A DNA stretch of 64,000 nucleotides from NCBI GenBank assembly GCA_002168075.1, contig NHCE01000005.1, forward strand, positions 403,501 to 467,500, given 5' to 3'. The position numbers were made by a program, and so were the translations under genes. Source of the stretch: Rhizobiales bacterium TMED25 (lineage in GTDB: Bacteria > Pseudomonadota > Alphaproteobacteria > Rhizobiales > TMED25). This document shows positions 39,657 through 49,664 of this stretch, in pieces. Each line of letters begins with the position of its first letter. Position 1 is the stretch's first letter. The notes beneath the pieces were generated by a model. That model was given only the letters and a program-made list of their open reading frames with translations. It was not told the DNA's origin and did no database searches.

Positions 39657-42125
39657 TTATGAATTTGAAGTATTGTTAATTTTCTTTAATATAGAAAATG
39701 GACTTGTCCCATCCACAACATCATTTTCAGCATACTTTTCTTTATTCTTCTTCTTAATCCAACTTGTATTTTTTTCGGATATTTTTTTTCTAGCTCTTAT
39801 ATAATCTAGTCCCATGAGTAGTTTCTCAGTTTTACTTTTTTGAAGTCCAATTTCGTAACATATCTGATCGTTTAGTACGAATTTATAAGATTTTTCTCTT
39901 TGTTTTTGATTCCTGATTAAGTTTAGTAGCTTTTCAATCACATCAGGTCTAATTATTAAGTTGCTAGTATAAAAATAACCAAGTTTAATATAAAAAATTG
40001 GATTTCTAGAATTCTTTATAAGTATATTATCAATTAACTCTAATTTTTTTGGGTGATTATTTGTATATATTTGCATCAACAAACATCTTAGAAAAAATTG
40101 CTTATCATTAAATACGTTCTTAAAATATATATATTTCTCACCAATAAAAATTCCAAGTACACGTAGTTCTTTTTTTTCAGTTCTTGATAATTTATTAAAA
40201 TCTATACCAAGATCATCTTTGCATGTAACTCCGATTTGTTCAATCAAGGAAAATTTAATAGCTGACAAGGAGCCTTGAAAATTAGCATCATATAATTTCA
40301 TCAGACCTGGTAGTGCCAATTTGATATAATCAGACAACCATTCATATAATTTTATAGTTATCTTCTTTTTGTTTATGGAAATAAGGTTATCATCACAAAC
40401 AATTTCTATATGTGGTCTTAAGATATCACTGCTCTTCTTGAGGTTTGCGATAGGCATCTGCTGCCATAAAATCTGATTTTCACCAGATAATTCAAAATCA
40501 TTTTTCTTCCCCCCTAAAATTAATAATCCCTGCTCATTGATTTTGCTCCCAATAATCTTATTGAGTTTACTTTTTGCCAATTTATTTAAGTTTGTCGATG
40601 ACTGATGTTTAAATTTTAATCCGTTTACTGTTCCAAGGTTAATATTTCCAAGATTTATTTTATTTCTGTCATCAATCTTGATTATATTTAAATTAGAATG
40701 ATTAATCAGAATGCTTGTCCTTTTATCAATGAATCTTTGCATCAATCTTTCATGTAATGTGTCGGATAATTTATCTTCAATGGCTCTTGTTTTTTCTTGC
40801 CAATAATCTGTATCTTTAACCCAGTTCTTTTTGTTAGCTATAAAATTACAAGTTCTAATAAATGAGATCTTATTGGATAACCCATCTATATCACCCTGAT
40901 ACTGTGCTGAATATTTAACTTCTTTTTCAAGCCATTCATCATCTAGATGGCCATTATTTTCTGTTATGTCAGAAAATATTTTTAAAACTATCTTTGTATG
41001 ATTATCTATTCCTGTTTGTCTGTAATCTGGGATCTGACAAATTTCCCATAATAATCTGAGTTCATCTATTTCTAAATTTCTGTAATCAAGTAATTTATTT
41101 TCATATATATGCTCTAGAGTTAGGTGATCCTCTCCCGCCATTATTGGTTTCAAAAAGCTTAAATTTGGTCTTTTCTTTAAACTATCTAAAATTGTTTTAA
41201 TTGAATCGTATTTTAGATCACTATTTCTCCATTTAATATTATTGATATCATTGAATGAGTGTTTTTCAATAGATGAAATAATATCTAAACTTAAATCTGG
41301 ACTTGGATGTGTCATACAGAAAGACCCATTGCTCTTATATCTTCCAGCCCTACCAGCAATTTGACCAATTTCATAAGGTAAAAGATATCGATATTTTGTA
41401 CCATCGAATTTTTTTATGGAGTCAAAAGCAATATTATCTATATCCATATTAAGGCCCATTCCAATCGCGTCTGTTGCAACCAAATAGTCGGCTTCACCTG
41501 ACTGATATATATCTACTTGCGCGTTTCTTGTCCTTGGCGATAAAGCACCTAAAACAACAGCTGCTCCTCCATTTTGCTGCCGAACAAAATCTGCAATCTC
41601 ATAGACCCTATTTACAGAAAATGCAATAATTGCAGTTCTCTTTTTAAGGCGGGATATTTTCTTGATCCCTTCATAACTAAGGTTTGATAACCTTGGTTTA
41701 TTTTGTATTTCTATGTCAGGTATTATTTTCTTTAAAATTGGTTCAATTATATCTGATCCCAGAAAGATGGTTTCCTTGAGACCCCTTGACTCATAAATTC
41801 TTTTAGTAAAAATATGCCCTCGCTCACTATCATTTGCGAGTTGGACTTCGTCTACAGCAACAAAATCCATTGGTATATCGGTTGGCATCGCCTCAACTGT
41901 ACAAATGTAGTATTTTGGATACTTGGGTATGTATTTCTCTTCGCCCGTTATCAGCGCCACTGACTGCTTACCAATATTTATAGAAATCTTATCATATATT
42001 TCCCGCGCTAATAATCTTAGGGGGACACCGATCATACCAGTATCATGCCTTAACATGGCATTGATAGCCATATAAGTTTTTCCTGTATTTGTTGGTCCTA
42101 ATATTGCTTTTATTTTGTGGGTCAT
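39657..42125 (-). CDS. SUV3-like DExH-box helicase
   Basis: An 822-residue helicase. Motif I is GPTNTGKTYMA (about residues 10-20), the Walker B box is DEVQ (about 93-96), and motif VI is GQIAGRAGRYKSNG (about 254-267). This sequence style is that of the mitochondrial SUV3/alphaproteobacterial RNA helicase group. The C-terminal half (about 380-800) is basic and poorly conserved. Probably involved in RNA unwinding and degradation. In many relatives a separate S4 RNA-binding gene sits between helicase and fdxA; none is present here. Confidence 0.9.
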   Translation of the reverse strand: MTHKIKAILGPTNTGKTYMAINAMLRHDTGMIGVPLRLLAREIYDKISINIGKQSVALITGEEKYIPKYPKYYICTVEAMPTDIPMDFVAVDEVQLANDSERGHIFTKRIYESRGLKETIFLGSDIIEPILKKIIPDIEIQNKPRLSNLSYEGIKKISRLKKRTAIIAFSVNRVYEIADFVRQQNGGAAVVLGALSPRTRNAQVDIYQSGEADYLVATDAIGMGLNMDIDNIAFDSIKKFDGTKYRYLLPYEIGQIAGRAGRYKSNGSFCMTHPSPDLSLDIISSIEKHSFNDINNIKWRNSDLKYDSIKTILDSLKKRPNLSFLKPIMAGEDHLTLEHIYENKLLDYRNLEIDELRLLWEICQIPDYRQTGIDNHTKIVLKIFSDITENNGHLDDEWLEKEVKYSAQYQGDIDGLSNKISFIRTCNFIANKKNWVKDTDYWQEKTRAIEDKLSDTLHERLMQRFIDKRTSILINHSNLNIIKIDDRNKINLGNINLGTVNGLKFKHQSSTNLNKLAKSKLNKIIGSKINEQGLLILGGKKNDFELSGENQILWQQMPIANLKKSSDILRPHIEIVCDDNLISINKKKITIKLYEWLSDYIKLALPGLMKLYDANFQGSLSAIKFSLIEQIGVTCKDDLGIDFNKLSRTEKKELRVLGIFIGEKYIYFKNVFNDKQFFLRCLLMQIYTNNHPKKLELIDNILIKNSRNPIFYIKLGYFYTSNLIIRPDVIEKLLNLIRNQKQREKSYKFVLNDQICYEIGLQKSKTEKLLMGLDYIRARKKISEKNTSWIKKKNKEKYAENDVVDGTSPFSILKKINNTSNS

Positions 42126-42275
42126 CTAATGCATCAACCAAATAATTAATAGCTTCTTTATTTTTTTAGAACACTTGAAGAACATATCATGTCCGAATCA
42201 ATGATTTTTTTCAATTCATCTTTTGTTCTATACTAGATGTAGTATATTAAACTGGAATAGTACATATTAAATTTC

Positions 42276-43100
42276 TCAAAAAGATATACTCTCACCATTA
42301 ACTTCCATAATTTTTAAATCAATGGATGAAGATACACCCTCACTGGTCGATATATTAGTCGGTATTAATATTGAGAAGTTATTTTTAATCTTAACTTTAG
42401 CTAATTCAATTAAGAAAAGTGGAGTCGGACTATCACTCTCTTTTTTATATTCTTTATCAGAAAACCCAGTCAATGGGATATATTTTATGGAGCATTGTCC
42501 TAAATCCTCAGATAAGATATATGTAATTGAGAAAATTCTCCTTCCATCAGTAACTTCTCGAGATCCTGAGCATATATTTTTGGAAGGATAGAGTGACATC
42601 TCAATGATGGATGAAATTGGATCGATGACTCTTGTACTTAAATTTTCATATAATTCGATTTTCTTTTCTTCTGGAATTGCAGGTCTGGCGAGTATATTAT
42701 GAAGGCCATTTCTGTACACAATACTAATATGACCGACACCCTTCTTAGTTTTTATGTGATTATTATAAAATTTTGGTTGGACTTTTGACTCTTCAAGTGT
42801 GCCCCTTGACGAGAATGCCCAAGTTGAGTTCGAAAAAAGATCACCAATACCCTGTGTTTGTATCATGGCATTTGAAAAGAATTGCGATTCTTTCAGGTTA
42901 ACCTCAAAACGCATCTTCGCAACTTTAAGGCCAAGAGATTTAACTTCATAACTAAGGTTTATTTGGTGGTTTAAGAAGTATCTATCCTCAATTCCGTAAG
43001 TTGTTTTTGATCTATCTATTCTGTCATCAGCGCTTAATGCGAAAGAAAAGAAATATATTACAAAGCAGGAGCATAGCAATAAGGCATTCGTTAATTTCAT
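42276..43100 (-). CDS. DUF3108 domain protein, exported
   Basis: A 274-residue protein with a signal peptide (hydrophobic residues 5-22, cleavage near ALSADD). The body matches the DUF3108 beta-rich pattern: LSYEVKSLGLKVAKMRFEV (about residues 49-67), GLHNILARPAIPEEKK, DPISSIIEM and SITYILSEDLGQ. Family members are periplasmic or outer-membrane lipid-associated proteins of unknown function. Its neighbour on the other strand is rpmB. Confidence 0.8.
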   Translation of the reverse strand: MKLTNALLLCSCFVIYFFSFALSADDRIDRSKTTYGIEDRYFLNHQINLSYEVKSLGLKVAKMRFEVNLKESQFFSNAMIQTQGIGDLFSNSTWAFSSRGTLEESKVQPKFYNNHIKTKKGVGHISIVYRNGLHNILARPAIPEEKKIELYENLSTRVIDPISSIIEMSLYPSKNICSGSREVTDGRRIFSITYILSEDLGQCSIKYIPLTGFSDKEYKKESDSPTPLFLIELAKVKIKNNFSILIPTNISTSEGVSSSIDLKIMEVNGESISF

Positions 43101-43268
43101 TTTTTATCTTCTTTATAAATAATAAAAAAGGATATATTAAAATTGTAAATTAATTATGACTTTATTCAATTTATATTATTAATTTTTTACTTGTTTCATC
43201 ATTATCAAGTTGACTGAACAACGGCGAAAGGCTATATAAAAGCATAAGGTACTAAATGGAGAGAGTTA

Positions 43269-43562
43269 ATGTCAAGAAAGTGTGAACTAACTGGGAAAGC
43301 GGTTATGTCTGGGAATAATGTCAGTCACGCAAAAAATAGAAATCGCCGAAAATTCTTGCCTAATCTTAATCAGGTATCCTTGCACAGTAATTTGCTCGAT
43401 GAGAAAGTCTATCTCAAAATTTCATCAAACGCTTTAAGAAGCGTTGAACATAGGGGTGGATTAGATGAATTCTTAGTCAAAGAATCTTCAGAAAATTTAT
43501 CCGCAAAAGCTCAAAATATAAAAAAAAGAATAATAAAAGCCAAAAATAGTCTAACAGCATAA
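43269..43562 (+). CDS. rpmB: 50S ribosomal protein L28
   Basis: A 97-residue basic protein with the L28 pattern: [31 protein letters not shown] (its start at residues 3-15 and the NRNRRKF at about 23-29) and [23 protein letters not shown] (about 46-68). A structural component of the large ribosomal subunit. The ATG follows GGAGAG. It shares one base with the next gene (TAATG). Confidence 0.97.
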   Translation: MSRKCELTGKAVMSGNNVSHAKNRNRRKFLPNLNQVSLHSNLLDEKVYLKISSNALRSVEHRGGLDEFLVKESSENLSAKAQNIKKRIIKAKNSLTA

Positions 43563-44173
43563 TGCAAAAGGTATACGTTGTTCCAATTTTGGTTTGTTTT
43601 ATGCTAGCTGTAATACTAGTATCAAATATTCTTGTCCAATATCCTATTTTTATATTCGGATTGGAAGATATATTAACTTGGGCAGCTTTTACTTACCCAA
43701 TTGCCTTTTTCATTACAGATATTACAAATAAAATATTTGGCGTTCAAAAAGCCAGAAAAATAGTATATTGGGGTTTCTTTTTTGCCGTAATCTTATCCAT
43801 TTATTTAGCTACACCAAGAATTGCGATTGCTTCAGGAACAGCATTCATAATATCTCAGTTATTGGATATATACATATTCTCAAGATTAAATAAGTATGAT
43901 TGGTGGAAAGCCCCCCTAATATCATCAACTATCGGCTCGAGTATTGACACAATCCTATTTTTTTCCTTAGCTTTCTCAATAAACTTCTCGCTTTTTGGTA
44001 GTATTGATAATTTTGCTATCGAGAAAGTAGGTATTGTATCGGATACAATGTATGTATCAAGATGGGTACTTTGGGCATTTGGTGATTTTTGTGTTAAGCT
44101 AATCGTAGCTCTAATTCTTCTTGCTCCATTCAGGATATTTTATTTGAAATATAATTTTTTATCGGAAAGATAG
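43562..44173 (+). CDS. yhhQ: Queuosine precursor transporter (YhhQ/VUT family)
   Basis: A 203-residue membrane protein with about six hydrophobic segments of the YhhQ (DUF165) family. Characteristic pieces are FGLEDILTWAAFTYPIAFFITDITNKIFG (in parts: TYPIAFFITD at about 45-54) and the conserved RNxxS-like SSTIGSSIDTILFF segment. These permeases import preQ0 or preQ1 for tRNA queuosine synthesis. Translation is coupled to rpmB by a one-base overlap. Confidence 0.88.
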   Translation: MQKVYVVPILVCFMLAVILVSNILVQYPIFIFGLEDILTWAAFTYPIAFFITDITNKIFGVQKARKIVYWGFFFAVILSIYLATPRIAIASGTAFIISQLLDIYIFSRLNKYDWWKAPLISSTIGSSIDTILFFSLAFSINFSLFGSIDNFAIEKVGIVSDTMYVSRWVLWAFGDFCVKLIVALILLAPFRIFYLKYNFLSER

Positions 44174-45985
44174 TTATTTATTAGCTTTCTCGTCAAAAAG
44201 TTCAGCAAGTTTTTCTGTCATTGCACCACCTAATTCTTCAACATCTATGATTGTAACGGCCCTTTTATAATACCTTGTCACATCATGTCCAATGCCTATT
44301 GCAATCAACTCTATATCATCGTCAGACTCTATTTTACTAATTACTTTTTTCAGGTGTAACTCAAGATAATTTCCAGAGTTAACAGATAAGGACGAGTCAT
44401 CAACCGGAGCCCCATCTGATATTACCATCATTATTTTCCTTTGTTCTTGTCTCTTTTTTAGTCTTTCATAAGCCCAGTCTAAGGCTTCACCATCAATATT
44501 TTCTTTTAATATTCCTTCATTCATCATTAAGCCTAAGTTACGTTTTGCTCTTCTCCATGGTGCATCCGCAGATTTATATATTATATGTCTCAAATCATTT
44601 AAACGTCCTGGCCTCATTGGTTTTCCTGAATTTGTCCAGAGCTCTCTTGATTGTCCACCTTTCCACGCTTTTGTAGTAAAACCAAGAACCTCTGCTTTGA
44701 CCCCACATCTTTCAAGTGTTCTAGTCAGTATATCAGCGCATGTGGCGGCAACCATAATTGGACGCCCACGCATGGAACCTGAATTATCAATTAGTAATGT
44801 TACAATTGTATCACGAAAATCTGTATCCCTCTCCATTTTAAAAGAAAGAGGTTGCATTGGATCAGTTACAACTCGAACTAGTCTTGCAGTATCAAGTGTG
44901 CCTTCTTCTAGATCAAAGTCCCAAGATCGATTCTGCTGCGCCATTAGTTTTCTTTGTAGTTTATTTGCTAGCCTCGCAACTATACCTTGTAAATTAGAAA
45001 TCTGCTTATCCAAATAATTTCTTAGTCTATCCAGCTCTTCACTTTCAGCAACTTCCTCAGCAGATATAATTTCATCAAATTCTGTGGTATAGGTCTTATA
45101 AGATGGTTGTCTACCTTTATTTGGGTTTTCTTCCATTTCTCCCTGATTATCGGGAACACTACTATCTTCTCCTTCTTCCTCAGAACCTTCCAATTCATCC
45201 AGATCAATAAGGTCTTCTGCGTCATCATCTATTGTTTCAGTTTCATCGGGATCAAACTCTTCGCTGAGCTCAGTATTTTCTTCGTCAGATCCATCAAGCT
45301 CACTCTCACCATCTTGATCTTTTGCTGATGAAGGGTCTGGATCACCTAGTGTATTGGATATATCTAGGGCACTAAGTAAATCAGGTATCTTACTTGCAAA
45401 TGTTTCTTGGTCATGTATGTCATTCTTTAGTTTTTCCAATTCGCTTAGTGCTTTTTCATTTATATGTGGTCTCCACAGATCAACAAACTTCCTTGTATTA
45501 TTTGGGGGAGAGAAGCCTGTTAATTTTTCCCTAACAATCAAGCTGATTGCTTCACTTACAGGAGCCTCATCTTTATGAGTAATATTATTGAGAGTAGAAT
45601 TTCTATAGTTTGCTATGTTACGTGCATTGAGATTTGATGCACAACCAGGCATATCGGTTGCTCCAACGGCTTCAATCCTAGCATCTTCAATTGCATTATA
45701 AATACTTTGAGCTTGTGGGGAGGAAGGCTTATACTTTTGATGTATTTCTTGATCATGATTTTTAATCTTCAATGCTAGCAAGTCTGCATTGCCTCTCAGA
45801 ACGGTGAGGTCTTCTTTGCTTAAATTACTACCGGGGTCTCTGAGTTTTATTATTTTCCCACTTATATGAGGTGGTTCATCACTAAATGTGACTTCCAGAT
45901 CGGGTTCTTCAGCAATTGATCTTGTTGCTTCTGTTATTGTCTTCTTTATAATATCAGCAAAACTATTTTCTTTGGAATCTGACAA
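44174..45985 (-). CDS. cobT: CobT, cobaltochelatase subunit
   Basis: A 603-residue protein of standard CobT length. It has an acidic low-complexity region (about residues 215-290, rich in Asp and Glu) and a C-terminal von Willebrand A domain with the MIDAS motif DNSGSMRG at about 399-406 and SDGAPVDD near 526-533. With CobS and CobN it inserts cobalt into hydrogenobyrinic acid diamide in the aerobic B12 pathway. CobN is not in the window. The gene lies directly behind cobS (4-base gap). Confidence 0.96.
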   Translation of the reverse strand: MSDSKENSFADIIKKTITEATRSIAEEPDLEVTFSDEPPHISGKIIKLRDPGSNLSKEDLTVLRGNADLLALKIKNHDQEIHQKYKPSSPQAQSIYNAIEDARIEAVGATDMPGCASNLNARNIANYRNSTLNNITHKDEAPVSEAISLIVREKLTGFSPPNNTRKFVDLWRPHINEKALSELEKLKNDIHDQETFASKIPDLLSALDISNTLGDPDPSSAKDQDGESELDGSDEENTELSEEFDPDETETIDDDAEDLIDLDELEGSEEEGEDSSVPDNQGEMEENPNKGRQPSYKTYTTEFDEIISAEEVAESEELDRLRNYLDKQISNLQGIVARLANKLQRKLMAQQNRSWDFDLEEGTLDTARLVRVVTDPMQPLSFKMERDTDFRDTIVTLLIDNSGSMRGRPIMVAATCADILTRTLERCGVKAEVLGFTTKAWKGGQSRELWTNSGKPMRPGRLNDLRHIIYKSADAPWRRAKRNLGLMMNEGILKENIDGEALDWAYERLKKRQEQRKIMMVISDGAPVDDSSLSVNSGNYLELHLKKVISKIESDDDIELIAIGIGHDVTRYYKRAVTIIDVEELGGAMTEKLAELFDEKANK

Positions 45986-45989
45986 ATTT

Positions 45990-46979
45990 TCACTCTTCTT
46001 TTGAATTTAAGAGTTCAACACCAGGAAGTTCCCTATCAAAGCACCTTTGATAGAATTCTGCAACAACAGGCCTTTCCAGCTCATCACATTTATTTAAAAA
46101 AGTTAGCTTGAAGGCAAACCCAATATCATCAAATATTTGACTATTTTCAGCCCAAGTTAGAACTGTTCTTGGACTCATTACGGTGGACACATCTCCATTA
46201 ACAAATGCACTTCTTGATAGTTCTGCAACTTTGACCATCTTATCTATAATCTGATGACCATCTGTATTATCATACTCACGGGCTTTTGAAATGATAATTG
46301 ATTTTTCAACATCATGGGGAAGGTAATTAAGTGTTGAAACAATTGACCATCTATCCATTTGACCCTGATTAATTTGTTGAGTACCATGATAAAGTCCAGT
46401 AGTATCTCCAAGGCCAACAGTGTTTGTAGTAGCAAACATTCTAAAGTATGGATGAGGTCTGATTACCTTACTTTGATCCAACAGCGTCAGCTTACCGGAT
46501 ACTTCAAGTACCCTCTGGATTACAAACATCACATCTGGTCTACCAGCATCATACTCATCAAATACTAGTGCAATGTTTGATTGAAGCGCCCAAGGAAGCA
46601 TTCCTTCTTTGAACTCTGTAACTTGTTTGCCATCCTCAAGAACAATTGCGTCTTTACCGATTAAATCAATTCTACTTACATGGCTATCAAGATTAATTCT
46701 AATACAGGGCCAATTGAGTCGAGCAGCGACTTGTTCAATATGTGTTGATTTACCAGTACCATGGTAACCCTGAACCATCACTCTTCTGTTATGAGAGAAG
46801 CCTGCTAGAATAGCAAGTGTTGTTTGTGGATCGAATATGTATGCTTCATCTATTTCTGGAACATATTCATTCCTTTGTGAATAAGCTGGAACTTTGAGTT
46901 TTGACTCAAACCCGAATGTTTTCTCAACTGAAATTTCAATATCAGGTGTCTCTATAATATCTTGATTTTTTGTATTCAT
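45990..46979 (-). CDS. cobS: CobS, cobaltochelatase AAA+ subunit
   Basis: A 329-residue MoxR-type AAA+ ATPase. Walker [10 protein letters not shown] is at about residues 72-80, and Walker B is [15 protein letters not shown] (about 138-152). It drives cobalt insertion with CobT and CobN. Its neighbours, cobT downstream and a J-domain gene upstream, form a conserved alphaproteobacterial cluster. Confidence 0.96.
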   Translation of the reverse strand: MNTKNQDIIETPDIEISVEKTFGFESKLKVPAYSQRNEYVPEIDEAYIFDPQTTLAILAGFSHNRRVMVQGYHGTGKSTHIEQVAARLNWPCIRINLDSHVSRIDLIGKDAIVLEDGKQVTEFKEGMLPWALQSNIALVFDEYDAGRPDVMFVIQRVLEVSGKLTLLDQSKVIRPHPYFRMFATTNTVGLGDTTGLYHGTQQINQGQMDRWSIVSTLNYLPHDVEKSIIISKAREYDNTDGHQIIDKMVKVAELSRSAFVNGDVSTVMSPRTVLTWAENSQIFDDIGFAFKLTFLNKCDELERPVVAEFYQRCFDRELPGVELLNSKEE

Positions 46980-47003
46980 TTTACTTCCTTTTATTACAAT
47001 TTA

Positions 47004-47612
47004 TTAATTAACAAATCCAATTGATTTTAGATATCGATATGATTTTATAATCTCAATAAGTTTTTCATCCGTTGTTTCCTTACCACCTTTTAGATCAGGA
47101 TGGTGTCTCTTGACTAGTAACTTGTATTTGTTCTTTATCTCATCACTTGAGGAATTAGTATCAAGTCCTAAAACATATAACGCTTTTTTTGCTGCATTTC
47201 CAATCTTTTGTCGCCTAGCTGTTTTTTGGGTGGTTTCATTTTGGGAAGTACTTGCTCCCACTTTATCTGCTTTCAATTTTTTTAATATTTCTTCAGCCGA
47301 GTATTTACCAAGTTGTTCCTTATTATTAACGCCAAGTTTCCAAGTAGGTCTGTTACCTAACATTGATTCTTTTTGGAATTTAGATAAATCGCTTTGATTC
47401 ATCCCTTCAAAGTAATTATAATTTTTATTATATTCCCTAACATGATTAAGGCAGAAATTTAGGTACTGTCCTTCTTGACCTCTTCCTATTGGTGCCCTAT
47501 GTGCCGCTGGTAGATTACAATCTTTCCACTGGCAAAGGTTACTTGCTTTCTCTACTTCTTTTTTTTTTGTAATCTTTATATCATCAAAATATTTTGAATT
47601 AATATTTGCCAT
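47004..47612 (-). CDS. J domain protein
   Basis: A 202-residue protein with a C-terminal J domain (about residues 147-198). The HPD signature in VKRHHPDLKGG, which stimulates Hsp70 ATPase, is present. The N-terminus (about 25-90) carries CNLPAAHRAPIGR, a segment typical of the J proteins found beside cobS in alphaproteobacteria. It may act as a co-chaperone for the cobaltochelatase, by position only. Confidence 0.88.
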   Translation of the reverse strand: MANINSKYFDDIKITKKKEVEKASNLCQWKDCNLPAAHRAPIGRGQEGQYLNFCLNHVREYNKNYNYFEGMNQSDLSKFQKESMLGNRPTWKLGVNNKEQLGKYSAEEILKKLKADKVGASTSQNETTQKTARRQKIGNAAKKALYVLGLDTNSSSDEIKNKYKLLVKRHHPDLKGGKETTDEKLIEIIKSYRYLKSIGFVN

Positions 47613-47666
47613 CTGGTATTCTCTATTTAATAGTATCTATGTAGTTATATTTAGGAGTGGTTTCAA

Positions 47667-47942
47667 ATTAGTATTGCAGATAGAATAAGGGAGAAGTTGC
47701 TGTATTTTAACCCATCGGATCTTGTTGTAAGAGATGAATCCGAAAAGCACAAGGGTCATAGCGGATGGAAAGAGGGTGGTCAAACTCATTTTCATGTGCA
47801 TATTGTCTCCGATTTTTTTTCTGGTAAATCTAAATTACAACGTCATAGAATAATAAACGAATTACTCCACGATGATATTAAAATGATTCATGCTTTATCT
47901 CTATCAACAAAAACTTCTGATGAAGTAGGTGAGATTGAATAA
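47667..47942 (+). CDS. bolA: BolA family protein (ATT start)
   Basis: Downstream of position 47697 the frame encodes a BolA domain (GHSGWKEGGQTHFHVHIVSD, with the His ligands for [2Fe-2S] sharing with a monothiol glutaredoxin). The usual start, (M)SIADRIREKL, is encoded from 47667, where the codon is ATT, not ATG. It is 9 bases behind a good AGGAG (47653-47657), and a stop (TAG) at 47652 closes the frame upstream. The only other candidate, TTG at 47697, would remove the first ten residues. This gives 91 residues, the normal length. Confidence 0.85.
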   Translation: MSIADRIREKLLYFNPSDLVVRDESEKHKGHSGWKEGGQTHFHVHIVSDFFSGKSKLQRHRIINELLHDDIKMIHALSLSTKTSDEVGEIE

Positions 47943-47954
47943 ATTAAATAAATA

Positions 47955-49055
47955 TCATGAAGACAAAGTTGTATCAATAACACTTTCTATAATTTTCTGA
48001 TCAATATCAGATCTTATTGATACCTGACCAATTTTATTAGGAATAATAAAATTAATGTAACCTTGTTTAACTTTCTTATCATTTTTCATAAGGTCAATTA
48101 GTAAATTCGCATTAAGCTTTTTCCTAAGTAAACTTCCAAAGGTTGTTTTTAAGCCTATTTTTTTAAAATGTCTTTCAACAATATTAACTTGTTCATTACT
48201 GCATATACCCTTCATCATGCTCGTCTTATAAGCCATTAGAATACCTAATGAAACTGCCTCCCCGTGCAATATTGTCCCATCATATTGAGATGCAGACTCA
48301 ATAGCATGTGCAAAAGTGTGACCAAGATTTAGATGGGCCCGAATACCATCTTCTAACTCATCTTTCATTACAATATCGGCTTTTACATTAGCGCTTCTTA
48401 TTAAAGCCTCCTCAAGTATTTTTTTATCATCGAAGATCAAATTTACATTATCTTCTAAATAAGTGAATAGGTCGGCGTCTCCTATCAAAGCATGCTTAAC
48501 AAGCTCCGCGTAGCCTGCAAGTAATTCTCGTTTTGGTAGGCTTGATAGAGTATTGATATCACAGATGACGACCTTAGGTTGTTTAAATGAGCCTATAAGA
48601 TTTTTTCCATGAATAGAGTTTACTCCTGTTTTTCCTCCTATTGATGAGTCAACTTGTGCAAGTAGTGTGGTTGGTATATTAATGAAATCTACGCCACGGT
48701 GAATAATGGCGGAAACAAATCCAGCTAAGTCACCAATAACACCTCCACCCAGCGCAATAATTGTATCTTGTCGTTCAAATTTTTCTTTTAGCAATCTATC
48801 TAAGATTTTATTTGCTACTTTTAGGTCTTTATTTTTTTCACCTGAGGGTAGAATAATCTCAATAATTTTGATATTCAATTTTAATAAAATATTTTTTAAT
48901 ATGGGCAAATATTTTTTTGAAGCATTAATATCAGTTATGATAGCAGCCCTTGAACCTTTTAAGTGGTTTGGTATTATATTTGATGCCGCATCTTCAATAT
49001 TGCTATATATGATACTATATTGACAATTCTTAAGCTTGATTTCAATTTTTTTCAT
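47955..49055 (-). CDS. aroB: AroB, 3-dehydroquinate synthase
   Basis: A 366-residue enzyme. It has the NAD-binding GGGVIGDLAGFVSAIIHRGVDF (about residues 103-124), SIGGKTGVNS, and the metal-binding Glu/His set including NLGHTFAHAIE (about 242-252). It converts DAHP to 3-dehydroquinate, the first ring step of the shikimate pathway. It follows aroK directly (no gap), as in many proteobacteria. Confidence 0.96.
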   Translation of the reverse strand: MKKIEIKLKNCQYSIIYSNIEDAASNIIPNHLKGSRAAIITDINASKKYLPILKNILLKLNIKIIEIILPSGEKNKDLKVANKILDRLLKEKFERQDTIIALGGGVIGDLAGFVSAIIHRGVDFINIPTTLLAQVDSSIGGKTGVNSIHGKNLIGSFKQPKVVICDINTLSSLPKRELLAGYAELVKHALIGDADLFTYLEDNVNLIFDDKKILEEALIRSANVKADIVMKDELEDGIRAHLNLGHTFAHAIESASQYDGTILHGEAVSLGILMAYKTSMMKGICSNEQVNIVERHFKKIGLKTTFGSLLRKKLNANLLIDLMKNDKKVKQGYINFIIPNKIGQVSIRSDIDQKIIESVIDTTLSS

Positions 49056-49562
49056 TCAGTTTACTTCTGTTATTTTATTTATTATTTCGGTTGTACAATC
49101 TTTTATATCTTTACCATCACAACTTATATGCACTTTAGACATGGAATAATATATTGATCGAGTTTCTAACATTTTTTCTATTTCAACTTGAGTATTTTGG
49201 AAAACTAGAGGTCTTTTTTTATTTTTTTCTATTCGTTTTCGGATTGTTTTTATGTCCAATTTTAGCCAAATAGATATAGATTGATCTAAAACACTCTCTC
49301 TTATCATTTTATTCATAAATGCTCCACCACCCAAGGAAATTATAGACTTTATTTCCTGCTGAAGAGCCATTAATGTAAATTTTTCTTCTCTTTCTCTAAA
49401 ATACTCTTCACCAGACTCTCTAAAAATCCTCGTGATTGTACGAGATTCAGATTTTTCAATCATGTGATCGATATCATTAAAAGGAATTTTAAGTGAATCG
49501 GACAGACTTCTTCCTATAGAAGACTTTCCTACTCCCATCATCCCAACTAATACGATATGCAT
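49056..49562 (-). CDS. aroK: AroK, shikimate kinase
   Basis: A 168-residue P-loop kinase when started at ATG 49562, which follows AGAGG; the frame runs 14 codons upstream without a better site. The P-loop is GMMGVGKSSIG (about residues 7-17), the Asp of the shikimate site is in FNDIDHMIE and GGGAF is near 80-84. It phosphorylates shikimate with ATP. Adjacent to aroB in one transcript. Confidence 0.95.
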   Translation of the reverse strand: MHIVLVGMMGVGKSSIGRSLSDSLKIPFNDIDHMIEKSESRTITRIFRESGEEYFREREEKFTLMALQQEIKSIISLGGGAFMNKMIRESVLDQSISIWLKLDIKTIRKRIEKNKKRPLVFQNTQVEIEKMLETRSIYYSMSKVHISCDGKDIKDCTTEIINKITEVN

Positions 49563-49664
49563 TACAATACCTCTGTAAGAATAAAATAACTTAATATTAA
49601 ACATTAAATATTAATATTAAATTATATTAACTCTTAATTTCATTATATTTTTTGGGTGTGGCGT

